Below the pieces are notes generated by a model that saw only the letters and a program-made list of their open reading frames with translations, ran no database searches and was not told the origin of the DNA. Both the position numbers and the translations under genes were made by a program. Of a DNA stretch of 64,000 nt, positions 42,586-50,846 are shown in pieces. This DNA is from a bacterium. GTDB taxonomy: Bacteria; Electryoneota; RPQS01. The stretch lies in assembly GCA_013360195.1 (NCBI GenBank), contig JABWCQ010000013.1:1-64000 (forward strand). Reading direction: 5' to 3'. Each line of letters starts with the position of its first letter. Position 1 is the first letter of the stretch.

Positions 42586-42600
42586 TAAGAATAATTCTTA
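42586..42600 (+). promoter_or_regulatory. PerR/Fur-type operator over the transcription start
   Basis: TAAGAAT-A-ATTCTTA, a perfect 7-1-7 inverted repeat of the Fur-family operator form (Per box consensus TTATAAT-N-ATTATAA). It lies three bases after the -10 element and 12 before the regulator's start, as expected for self-repression. Confidence 0.7.
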
Positions 42601-42611
42601 TTTAGTAACCA

Positions 42612-43100
42612 ATGGCAGGTAATGACTTGGCCAAGTCGGAACAAGAGCTAACGCGGTATGCGAACCGATTGAAGCTCGCAGGTGTGAAACTGACACATCA
42701 GCGGCTTGAGGTACTGAAAGAGGTGGCTGGCCGGATGGACCACCCGGACGCTTCGTCCGTATATGAACAGGTACGAAAGCGGGTTCCGACAATTTCATTG
42801 GACACAGTATATCGCACACTGTGGATGCTGAAGGAAGCAGGGCTCATCACCACTTTGGGTCCAACCCACGACCGGGTGCGATTTGACACAAACACGTCAC
42901 CACACCATCACTTTGTATGTACGAAGTGCGGCAAGACTGAGGATTTCTATTGTGAAAAGTTTAATGCCTTGGATGTGCCAGAGTCGGTATTGGCGATGGG
43001 AGTTGTGACGGCAACGCAAGTGGAGCTGCGCGGTTTATGCGCAGCATGCGCGAAAAACACAGATGATGACCTTAAAGGTCGGAATAGTTTTCAAGAATAA
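42612..43100 (+). CDS. perR: Fur-family regulator, probably PerR
   Basis: 162 residues. The winged-helix domain ('LAGVKLTHQRLEVLKEVAGRMDHPDASSVYEQVRKRVPTISLDTVYRTLWMLKEAGLI') is followed by the dimerisation domain with metal ligands: 'HHHFVCTKCGK' and 'LRGLCAACAKN' form the CxxC pairs of the structural zinc site. The choice of PerR over Fur rests on context: catalase follows 12 bases downstream, and peroxide sensors usually repress it. On oxidation of the metal-bound protein, repression is lifted. The expected operator covers its own start site. Ligand assignment cannot separate PerR from Fur by sight. Confidence 0.8.
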   Translation: MAGNDLAKSEQELTRYANRLKLAGVKLTHQRLEVLKEVAGRMDHPDASSVYEQVRKRVPTISLDTVYRTLWMLKEAGLITTLGPTHDRVRFDTNTSPHHHFVCTKCGKTEDFYCEKFNALDVPESVLAMGVVTATQVELRGLCAACAKNTDDDLKGRNSFQE

Positions 43101-43112
43101 AGGGAAAGAGAA

Positions 43113-44621
43113 ATGTCGGAGACAAAGAAGACCTTGACGACCAGTCAAGGCGCACCGGTTCGCGACGATTTGAACTCCATGACAGCCGGAGAACGCGGCC
43201 CCGTGCTTGCACAGGATATTCATTTGTTTGACAAACTTGCGCATTTCGATCGCGAGCGGATCCCGGAACGAGTCGTACATGCCAAGGGCGCAGGCGCCTG
43301 GGGTTACTTTGAAGTAACTCATGACGTAACCAAGTACACACGGGCAAAGTTTCTATCGAACATTGGCAAGAAGACGGAGGTATTTGCAAGATTCTCGACG
43401 GTAGGAGGAGAAAAGGGCTCGGCGGACACGGAACGCGATCCGCGCGGATTCGCGGTAAAATTCTTTACGGAGGAGGGAAACTATGATTTTGTGGGCAATA
43501 ACACTCCGGTTTTCTTCATACGCGACCCTCTGAAATTCCCGGACTTCATTCACACACAGAAGCGCAATCCTGCGACCAATTTGAAGGATGCGGACATGTT
43601 TTGGGACTTTCTGTCGTTGACTCCGGAGTCAGTTCATCAGGTAACCGTACTATTTTCGGATCGCGGCACACCGTACGGTTATCGCAACATGAACGGCTAC
43701 AGCGGACACACGTTCATGTGGTACAATGAGAAGAACGAATACGTTTGGGTCAAAATTCACTTCAAGACCGCGCAAGGCAACAAGACCTTGACGCGCGAAG
43801 AAGCGACCAAGTTCGCCGGAGAGGATCCTGACTTTGCGACACGAGACTTGTACAATGCCATTGACAAGGGCGACTTTCCGGCATGGAACGTGTATGTGCA
43901 GATAATGACTCCCGGGCAAGTCGAGAAGTACCGCTACAATTCATTCGATATAACAAAGGTTTGGCCGCATGCCGATGCACCACTGATTCCGGTTGGGAAG
44001 ATGGTCTTGAATCGCAACCCCAAGAACTACTTTGCCGACACCGAGCAAGCAGCCTTCTCGCCTGGAACTGTCGTGCCGGGAATCGCACCGTCACCGGACA
44101 AAATGCTGCAAGGACGTCTATTCAGTTATCATGACACACATCGTCATCGTCTCGGCGCAAACTATCATTTGATTCCGGTCAATGCGCCGAGAGTGAGCGG
44201 CGAGCATAACAATCAACGCGACGGTGCTATGCGGACGGATGACAATGGCGGTGGCGCACCGAATTATTGGCCGAACAGCTTCGGCGGACCGTCTCCCGAT
44301 GCATCGTACAGCGAACCTCCTGTTCCACTGACGGGTGTCATAGACCGATTTGGCTTCGAACTAACCGAAGACGACTTTGTGCAGCCGGGTGAACTCTTCC
44401 GCAACGTAATGACGGACACCGACCGCGCACACTTGATTGGAAACATTGTCGCACACTTGAAGAACGCGCAGGTACGGATTCAGAAGAGGCAAACCGCTCT
44501 GTTCTATAAGGTGGACAAGAAGTATGGTGAAGGAGTGGCCAAAGGACTTGGTTTGCGGATTGATGAGGTTGCCGAGTTGGCAGCAATGACTCAAGCCGAC
44601 CGAGTGAAGGCGACTTTATAG
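43113..44621 (+). CDS. katA: monofunctional haem catalase
   Basis: 502 residues, small-subunit length. Breaks down hydrogen peroxide. Haem-site marks: catalytic His56 in '[20 protein letters not shown]', the Asn region '[18 protein letters not shown]' and the proximal tyrosine in '[17 protein letters not shown]'. Also '[26 protein letters not shown]' and '[25 protein letters not shown]'. No signal peptide, cytoplasmic. Co-transcribed with the PerR-like gene (12-base gap, AGGGAAAGAG ribosome site), and so induced by peroxide. A strong terminator follows. Confidence 0.96.
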   Translation: MSETKKTLTTSQGAPVRDDLNSMTAGERGPVLAQDIHLFDKLAHFDRERIPERVVHAKGAGAWGYFEVTHDVTKYTRAKFLSNIGKKTEVFARFSTVGGEKGSADTERDPRGFAVKFFTEEGNYDFVGNNTPVFFIRDPLKFPDFIHTQKRNPATNLKDADMFWDFLSLTPESVHQVTVLFSDRGTPYGYRNMNGYSGHTFMWYNEKNEYVWVKIHFKTAQGNKTLTREEATKFAGEDPDFATRDLYNAIDKGDFPAWNVYVQIMTPGQVEKYRYNSFDITKVWPHADAPLIPVGKMVLNRNPKNYFADTEQAAFSPGTVVPGIAPSPDKMLQGRLFSYHDTHRHRLGANYHLIPVNAPRVSGEHNNQRDGAMRTDDNGGGAPNYWPNSFGGPSPDASYSEPPVPLTGVIDRFGFELTEDDFVQPGELFRNVMTDTDRAHLIGNIVAHLKNAQVRIQKRQTALFYKVDKKYGEGVAKGLGLRIDEVAELAAMTQADRVKATL

Positions 44622-44647
44622 ATTCTGTCCTCTTTGGGGCAAACAGA

Positions 44648-44679
44648 AAGGGGCTTGCCAATACGGCAAGCCCCTTTTT
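44648..44679. terminator. bidirectional intrinsic terminator
   Basis: Stem AAGGGGCTTGCC / GGCAAGCCCCTT with loop AATAC (44648-44676), then T's. It ends katA and the convergent gene at 44698. Confidence 0.9.
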
Positions 44680-44697
44680 CAATTACTTGTCGGTTGT

Positions 44698-47600
44698 TCA
44701 TTCAGTTGCTACGGTACCTGAAGCGACCGGTTTTTCATGGAAGATACCTGATTCCATACGCGCAGTACTTAGTTCATTTGCGTACTTTTCGCTCCCGGGA
44801 CACAGTTTTGTTGCTTCGCGCAGATACACAACCGCCTGTTCCGGTTCATTAAGCTGCCTATAGTTCAAGGCAAGCTGACTTAGCTGCTCCGCCCTTTCAC
44901 ATCCACTGAAATTGCTTTTTGCCAGCAAGGATGTTGCGCGGAGAATGTTTGCTCTTTGCGAAAGATAAGGCAAGTCGGGACGTTTGCGAGAAGCCACTGT
45001 CCATAGGCCGGCGGCGCGATCAATGTCGCCAAGTAATTCATAGATTGCGGCTGCATCGATATAGGCATGAACATCGTCCGGATTAATTTCCGTCGATTGT
45101 ACATAAAGTTCCGCTGCACGTCGCAGCCTAGCCTCCTCAACCGCTCCGGACGGATCGGCGTCGTTCCAAATTGCCAATGCCTCATCGCAAGTGTGCGGAT
45201 GTGTGTCATCTGACTTTGCAGGATGATCCATTACAGGAATGACCAGCCGGCTGCTCTCCCAAGTGCGTAACGCACTTGAATCGAGAGCAAGCTTGCTGAA
45301 CTGCCGATATTTACTCTCGACAGTCAGGTCTCGCGACGTAATTTGAAGAAGCCGCGAGTAGGCCCATGCGGCATCCGCGACAAATTCGTGCCGCTCGCAG
45401 AGCATGGCGAAGTTGTTCAGAAGTATTGCGTTTGCAGAATCCATGCTGATTGCCCGCCGCAGCGTATTCACGGCGGCGACTATGTCTCCGTCCGCATATT
45501 CTGCGGAAGCGAGACCAACAAGCAGGTTGACGGAATCCGGGAAAGCCGCGGATTTCCGCATAGCTCGAACGCGATTCATTTGAACGGGAATTGCGTCGTA
45601 GATACTCTTGGTCGGTTTCAGGTATTTGGCTTGCAGCAGATTCTCAACCGCATCATCGAACTTACCCAGCCTGGCCTGGGCACGGGCGAGATTCAGTCGC
45701 GCCACAGTGTGATCCGGGGACAACTGTAACGCGCGGCCGAACTCCGCTTCAGCATCTTGCGGCCGATTAGAGTTCAGGTAGAAAACTCCGAGTGAATTCC
45801 TTACAGTCAAGTCATCAGGATTTCTTCCAAGATACAACTCGAAGTGTCTGATTTTCTCGGGACAGGCGTTTATGTGATGTTCAACATTCGCGTCGTACAG
45901 CGCAGATTGCTGGGCAACGTAGACTGCTTCGCTGAACTTAGACTGATCTCCGGTCAAGAAACCAGTGTTTAATCTGCGTGCGAGGTCTTCATAGACCGAC
46001 ATTTTGGCCGGGAAATCCCCGGGCACTCCCGAACCGGGATCGATGTAATTGCGAATGGACTCCTGATAGCGGACAATATCCAAGCAATTGTCGATTCCCC
46101 GACTATCCTGTGAAACGATGAATTGAGCATACGGCAAATTATCAGTACTTACTTTTTCGAATCCATCGAGCATTCGCGCAACACCGTCTTCACCCAATGC
46201 AAAGAAGCTGAGAAACTTCTCGGGACTGTCAATCCCGAACTCGGCGAGGCCCGATTTCTCGTAAAGAGGTTCAAGCCTTTCGCTGAGTTCGGCATAATCT
46301 ATGTTCAATCTCTCAGGAGTTCCAAGCATGAGGATCTGCGAAGAGCCGTGAATCACCCATACACTCATGTGCGGGAAAGCCGAGCGAAAAGTGTTAAAGA
46401 TTGTCTTAATAGCGTCGGCAGGCAGCGGAATCAATGCCCATTGACAGAAGATTCCGCCGGGCTTCAGCCGGGACTTCACCAATTCATAAAATTCCTGAGA
46501 ATAAAGCGTCCACGAATCAAACATTTTGGGATTCGTCGCATCGGAAATGATCATTGAGTATTCCCGATCAGACAAAAGTAAGGCGTTTCGACCGTCATTT
46601 ACAACTTGATGAAAATTCGGCTGATTGTAAACGTCAAGATTCTCTCTCGTGTAGGCTTCGGCAATGCCTTTGATGTCCGGATTTAGATCGACGCAATCCA
46701 GCGACTTTATGTTGGACGCGGTTGCTCCGGCGGACATTCCGGCTCCGAATGCAATCATGAGAGCGTCATCGGGCTCCTCGTGCAATACCGTGGGAAGTAA
46801 TCCAAGCAGTTTGAACAGTTGAACGTGCCAGAGTCGCGAAGACGCTTCGTTTACTGCGTTGAGGTGAAAGTCCTTGTATCCGAGGTTCTTAAAGTCATAC
46901 ACAACGACATTGGCAATCCTCCCTTCCTGATAATAGACAATATCGGCATAGGGATGCGCCGCCTGGAACAGACTCTTGAATAAATGTTGCGGTGCGGTAA
47001 TAAAGAGAAGGGCGATAATGCCAACGGCGCCCGCAGCCCAAACTGGCCTCAGCGTGCTTCGTGATACGGCGATAAGCGGCAGGACTGCTGCAATCAGATT
47101 TAAGGATGCAACGATCAACACACCTTTATGAAGGCCTGTCAGCGGAAGAAGCACAAACCCGGCGAGAAACGCGCCCAGGATCGCACCGATGGTATTGACT
47201 GCGTATACCGTTCCAACACTTGTACCCTCCTTGTTTACTCCTTTTCGGCAAATCTGAATTGCGAGCGGCACAGCAATGCCCATCATAATCGTCGGTGGGA
47301 GCATGACCAGTGCGGTCTTGACAAGTGTGAGTGTCTCGTCAAATCGGTTGAAAATCGTTGAGTGGAACAGGCGGAAGATAAACGGTGTGGCAAAGGAGAT
47401 GATTCCTATGCCGAGCTGCAATATGACGAAAACCGGGATTTGGTGCTTTGAGCGTGCGAGAACACGTGCGTAAAACAAGCTCCCGACAGCAATGCCAATC
47501 AGAAAAGTCCCGAGGATTGCTGTAAATGAGTAAATGTTATTGTGCAGGAACATGTTCAGCATCCGGGTCCAGAAGACTTCATAGGCGAGTCCGCAGAAAC

Positions 47601-48345
47601 CGGAAATGGCAATTCCCACGAGCACCATTTTAATAACAAATGGGCTGTAGGGCGATTGCGTGCCCGGTTCGTGCGCAGATGCAGATTCCGCTGCAGATAC
47701 CAGTGACTTCTCATTGGCACTTTTAGCGAGCAGCCATGCGGCACCCGCGACTCCCAGATTGATAGCCACCGCAATCCACGTCGTGTGCTGCATTCCCAGA
47801 AACCGAAGCAGGAAATAGCCACAAGAAAATGTCCCCAGCACGGCGCCAACAGTATTCAGACCATACAGGAATCCGGTTTCACTGCCAATTGTGTCCTCGG
47901 ATCTCGTGAAGCGCTTGATAAGCACGGGCAGTGTACCGCCCATCATAAACGTCGGTACTCCTATGATGAGGAAGCAAACAAAAAAGCGGATTAGATTGAG
48001 ACTGACGATGCTGCCTTCGACGGCACGAAATAGATACGTGTACAACGGCATAGCCGCATCAATCACGAACGGAAAGAGCAATGCGAAGATGCCGATTCCT
48101 GCTTCGAGAACCGCATAGACCTGCAGCAGTGATCGTGGCTTGCGGTCAATATATCTGCCAAGTATGTAGCTTCCGGCCGCCAGTCCCCCCATGAATGCGG
48201 ACAACACTGTTGCGGTGGCAAGCATCGTGTTTCCGAACACCAGAACGAGCATTCGAGTCCAGACGATTTGGTAGATAAGGCCGGATACACCCGACAACAG
48301 GAAGAGCGAGTAAACCAGTAGTTTGTAGTTTCTATATTCAGTCAT
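44698..48345 (-). CDS. membrane spermidine-synthase-like protein fused to TPR
   Basis: 1215 residues from ATG 48345 (GTG 48363 is six codons upstream; neither has a ribosome site). Residues 1 to ~460 form about 14 membrane spans in two MFS-like halves, each beginning 'SGVSGLIYQIVWTRML' / 'SGFCGLAYEVFWTRML', the signature of membrane-bound spermidine synthase-like proteins. Next comes a Rossmann domain with 'LMIAFGAGMSAGATAS', 'VDLNPDI', 'VVNDGRNALL' and 'MIISDATNP', matching the SAM-binding and catalytic-Asp region of SpeE-type aminopropyltransferases. From ~residue 800 to 1200 are TPR repeats. The donor and acceptor are unknown. The combination of transporter-like spans, transferase and TPR in one chain is known in FCB and Planctomycetes-type genomes, but its function is undetermined. 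Confidence 0.83.
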   Translation of the reverse strand: MTEYRNYKLLVYSLFLLSGVSGLIYQIVWTRMLVLVFGNTMLATATVLSAFMGGLAAGSYILGRYIDRKPRSLLQVYAVLEAGIGIFALLFPFVIDAAMPLYTYLFRAVEGSIVSLNLIRFFVCFLIIGVPTFMMGGTLPVLIKRFTRSEDTIGSETGFLYGLNTVGAVLGTFSCGYFLLRFLGMQHTTWIAVAINLGVAGAAWLLAKSANEKSLVSAAESASAHEPGTQSPYSPFVIKMVLVGIAISGFCGLAYEVFWTRMLNMFLHNNIYSFTAILGTFLIGIAVGSLFYARVLARSKHQIPVFVILQLGIGIISFATPFIFRLFHSTIFNRFDETLTLVKTALVMLPPTIMMGIAVPLAIQICRKGVNKEGTSVGTVYAVNTIGAILGAFLAGFVLLPLTGLHKGVLIVASLNLIAAVLPLIAVSRSTLRPVWAAGAVGIIALLFITAPQHLFKSLFQAAHPYADIVYYQEGRIANVVVYDFKNLGYKDFHLNAVNEASSRLWHVQLFKLLGLLPTVLHEEPDDALMIAFGAGMSAGATASNIKSLDCVDLNPDIKGIAEAYTRENLDVYNQPNFHQVVNDGRNALLLSDREYSMIISDATNPKMFDSWTLYSQEFYELVKSRLKPGGIFCQWALIPLPADAIKTIFNTFRSAFPHMSVWVIHGSSQILMLGTPERLNIDYAELSERLEPLYEKSGLAEFGIDSPEKFLSFFALGEDGVARMLDGFEKVSTDNLPYAQFIVSQDSRGIDNCLDIVRYQESIRNYIDPGSGVPGDFPAKMSVYEDLARRLNTGFLTGDQSKFSEAVYVAQQSALYDANVEHHINACPEKIRHFELYLGRNPDDLTVRNSLGVFYLNSNRPQDAEAEFGRALQLSPDHTVARLNLARAQARLGKFDDAVENLLQAKYLKPTKSIYDAIPVQMNRVRAMRKSAAFPDSVNLLVGLASAEYADGDIVAAVNTLRRAISMDSANAILLNNFAMLCERHEFVADAAWAYSRLLQITSRDLTVESKYRQFSKLALDSSALRTWESSRLVIPVMDHPAKSDDTHPHTCDEALAIWNDADPSGAVEEARLRRAAELYVQSTEINPDDVHAYIDAAAIYELLGDIDRAAGLWTVASRKRPDLPYLSQRANILRATSLLAKSNFSGCERAEQLSQLALNYRQLNEPEQAVVYLREATKLCPGSEKYANELSTARMESGIFHEKPVASGTVATE

Positions 48346-48383
48346 ATTTAGGACTAATACCACATTTCATTAGAGTGAACGCT

Positions 48384-48414
48384 CCAAAATAACAAATTGA
48401 CGTGCAGATAGCAA
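48384..48414 (-). promoter_or_regulatory. promoter of the MFS/spermidine-synthase-like gene
   Basis: Minus strand TTGCTA (48409-48414), 17-base spacer, TATTTTGG (48384-48391). Confidence 0.7.
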
Positions 48415-48570
48415 TTTTTGTGGATATTGGCAGCGGAAGTCAGACTATTGTGTTTACTGAGCAAGGAGGTCTGTGCTTTTGTGCGATTGTCACAGAAGCT
48501 TGATTAACGCCACTTGAAGCAGTATTTTGAGGTTGATACGATGCCGGGTCATCAGAAATTCGAGGCGGCT

Positions 48571-50772
48571 ATGCGTCACATCGTCTGGGGATTGCTTTCT
48601 TTGATGCTCATTTGCTCCGGGGTTAGCGGGCAAACATGGGAATGGCGGACACCGCGACCAACGGGCATGCAGATTTGGGGAATTTCAGCGGTAACCGCGG
48701 ATACGCTTTGGATGGGTGACCAAGCGGGAATAGTCCACCGGAGCTATAATGGCGGGCGTAATTGGGAGCGGTTGTTTGCACCTGTCCGGGTGCCACGGCC
48801 GCTTATTTTTTTTGTGGACAGTGAATACGGCTGGGTTGTTGGAGGTGTCGCCAATGCGGGTCAAATGGGGCTGATCTTGCACACCGAGAACGGGGGCACT
48901 ACGTGGGTGCAGCAGGCGGCAAACGTATCACATTTTATCAACGACGTCGATTTCATTGACAGGAATTACGGCTGGGTGCTGGCTCGCGCAAGGGCTAACG
49001 GTCCAGACATGATTTTGGGAACTGTGGACGGCGGTGACACTTGGGATACGCTATCCGTGTTCACGGGTGCGTGGATTTCGGGCATTGATTTTGTCTCCCC
49101 GGATTTAGGGTGGGCTCTTGCCCATGGATCGATTGGAGATACTTGTCAAGTCCTCGTCACATTTAATGGTGGCATAAGCTGGTACAATCAGTACTTTTTC
49201 CGCGACACCTACTTTAGCGATGTATGTTTCCTTGACGAGGACAACGGCTGGGCAGTTTCATCAAGCGGAACTCTTCACCAGACAACCGATGGAGGACATA
49301 ACTGGACCACTCAAAGGCCAGACACGACCGCGTTCGGCTATGCGAAACTCACCTTTGCGGACGCGCGGCACGGCTGGATTGCGTTTGGAGGCAATCACCG
49401 TAAAATTCTCTCGACGGATGACGGCGGTGAAAGCTGGTCAACCTATCAAGCAAACTCGGGTATCGGATTAAATATGATGGACTCAGGCGATTCAAGTCAC
49501 GTATGGGTTGGCGGCAGTTACGGACACATACTGCACTCCGAGAATAGCGGGGGAAACTGGGAGAATCTGAGCCAGAGACTTGATTTAGGGGGTATCGTGG
49601 ACGGAGTCTTCGTAGATTCCTTACGAGGCTGGCTGTTCGGTTCGCGGACAGTTGATGGAGTTCAGCGTGACGTAATATGGCGGACAAGTGACGGTACGCA
49701 GACTTGGGACGATTTGTCGCGCGGGACGAACGACCGCTATAACCTTGGAGACTTTGTGAGCCGTGACACTGGCTGGCTATTGGCGAATACCGGCACGCTT
49801 CTTCGCACATACAATGGCGGTGAAAATTGGGAGGCGACGAATGGTCTTGCAGGCTGGAACGTGAGCGCGCTGGACTTTTGGGACAGTTCACATGGAGTCG
49901 CAGTCGCAGGACAGACAATCTTAACAACCACCGACGGCGGCAACACGTGGAGCGATTTCTCACTCCTTGACTCTGTCGGATTCAGTGATATTGATTTTGC
50001 CGACGCAGATAATATCTGGGCCGTGGGATTCAGGCATATCAGCGATTGGCCGGAACCTGAGAATTACTTGAACGTTCGAGCACACAGCTCCGATGGCGGA
50101 CAGAACTGGGACATTGAGGTGTTTGAAGATGCGACGCTTGCTTTCACCGAAGTGGAGTTTGCGTCCCAACAATTAGGGTTCATTGTCAATGCCGTGAACA
50201 ATTCTGTTCTTCGAACAGAGGACGAAGGGGACAACTGGGAAGTTGTTGCGGTCCCGGTCAGCAATGAAGTTAAGAAGCTCATCGCGACGAGCGTGGATAA
50301 CATCTGGGCTGTCTGGAACTTCAATGAAATCATACAAAGCCGTGACGGTGGTGACACGTGGCAACGTCATCCGGTTATTAACACGGATTGGATTCGCACA
50401 ATGATGGCAACTGATTCAAGCCATTGCTGGGCAGTTACCATTTACAACTCACTATTCCGTTACGGTTCAAGTGTCTTGGGGGTAGACGATAAGTTAACAC
50501 CGGTTTCCCCGAATGACTTCAACTTCTCTGTCTGGCCGAATCCGTTTAACCCGACGACGAATGTAGCTTTTGACATACGAGAAAGTGGCCGGGGAACGAT
50601 TCGGGTCTATGATGTCACAGGAAGGCTTGTCGAAGTACTTGCGGATGACTATTTCCTGGCAGGCCGGCATAGCTTGCTATTCAATGCGCAGAGACTGGCC
50701 AGCGGAAGTTACTTTTTAGGATTGTCGATGCCGTCAGGACATAGTGTTACAAGAGTTGTGCTGGTTCGCTAG
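48571..50772 (+). CDS. secreted YCF48/BNR-like propeller protein with sorting domain
   Basis: 733 residues from ATG 48571 (GAGG at 48562-48565, signal peptide 'RHIVWGLLSLMLICSGVSG'). The body repeats 'GWVV..', 'DGGDTWDTL', 'DGGHNWTTQRPDT', 'DDGGESWSTYQ', 'SENSGGNWENLS', 'TTDGGNTWSDFS', the Asp-box blades of YCF48/BNR propellers, with roughly a dozen units. The C-terminal ~85 residues ('VWPNPFNPTTNVAFDIRESG', 'VYDVTGRLVEVLADDY', 'GSYFLGLSMPSG') are the type IX-type/FlgD-like sorting domain. Exported; binding target unknown. Some YCF48-like proteins help assemble membrane complexes, but most FCB ones are uncharacterised. Confidence 0.87.
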   Translation: MRHIVWGLLSLMLICSGVSGQTWEWRTPRPTGMQIWGISAVTADTLWMGDQAGIVHRSYNGGRNWERLFAPVRVPRPLIFFVDSEYGWVVGGVANAGQMGLILHTENGGTTWVQQAANVSHFINDVDFIDRNYGWVLARARANGPDMILGTVDGGDTWDTLSVFTGAWISGIDFVSPDLGWALAHGSIGDTCQVLVTFNGGISWYNQYFFRDTYFSDVCFLDEDNGWAVSSSGTLHQTTDGGHNWTTQRPDTTAFGYAKLTFADARHGWIAFGGNHRKILSTDDGGESWSTYQANSGIGLNMMDSGDSSHVWVGGSYGHILHSENSGGNWENLSQRLDLGGIVDGVFVDSLRGWLFGSRTVDGVQRDVIWRTSDGTQTWDDLSRGTNDRYNLGDFVSRDTGWLLANTGTLLRTYNGGENWEATNGLAGWNVSALDFWDSSHGVAVAGQTILTTTDGGNTWSDFSLLDSVGFSDIDFADADNIWAVGFRHISDWPEPENYLNVRAHSSDGGQNWDIEVFEDATLAFTEVEFASQQLGFIVNAVNNSVLRTEDEGDNWEVVAVPVSNEVKKLIATSVDNIWAVWNFNEIIQSRDGGDTWQRHPVINTDWIRTMMATDSSHCWAVTIYNSLFRYGSSVLGVDDKLTPVSPNDFNFSVWPNPFNPTTNVAFDIRESGRGTIRVYDVTGRLVEVLADDYFLAGRHSLLFNAQRLASGSYFLGLSMPSGHSVTRVVLVR

Positions 50773-50794
50773 TCAATGCGTTTCGCTTCAAATC

Positions 50795-50823
50795 AAGAGG
50801 GCTCGCGACGTGCGAGCCCTCTT
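50795..50823. terminator. bidirectional terminator
   Basis: Stem AAGAGGGCTCGC / GCGAGCCCTCTT (12 pairs), loop GACGT, then CTTG. It lies between the convergent YCF48-like gene and the TonB receptor gene. Confidence 0.82.
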
Positions 50824-50846
50824 CTTGTATTTGCTTTCAAGCCGAT

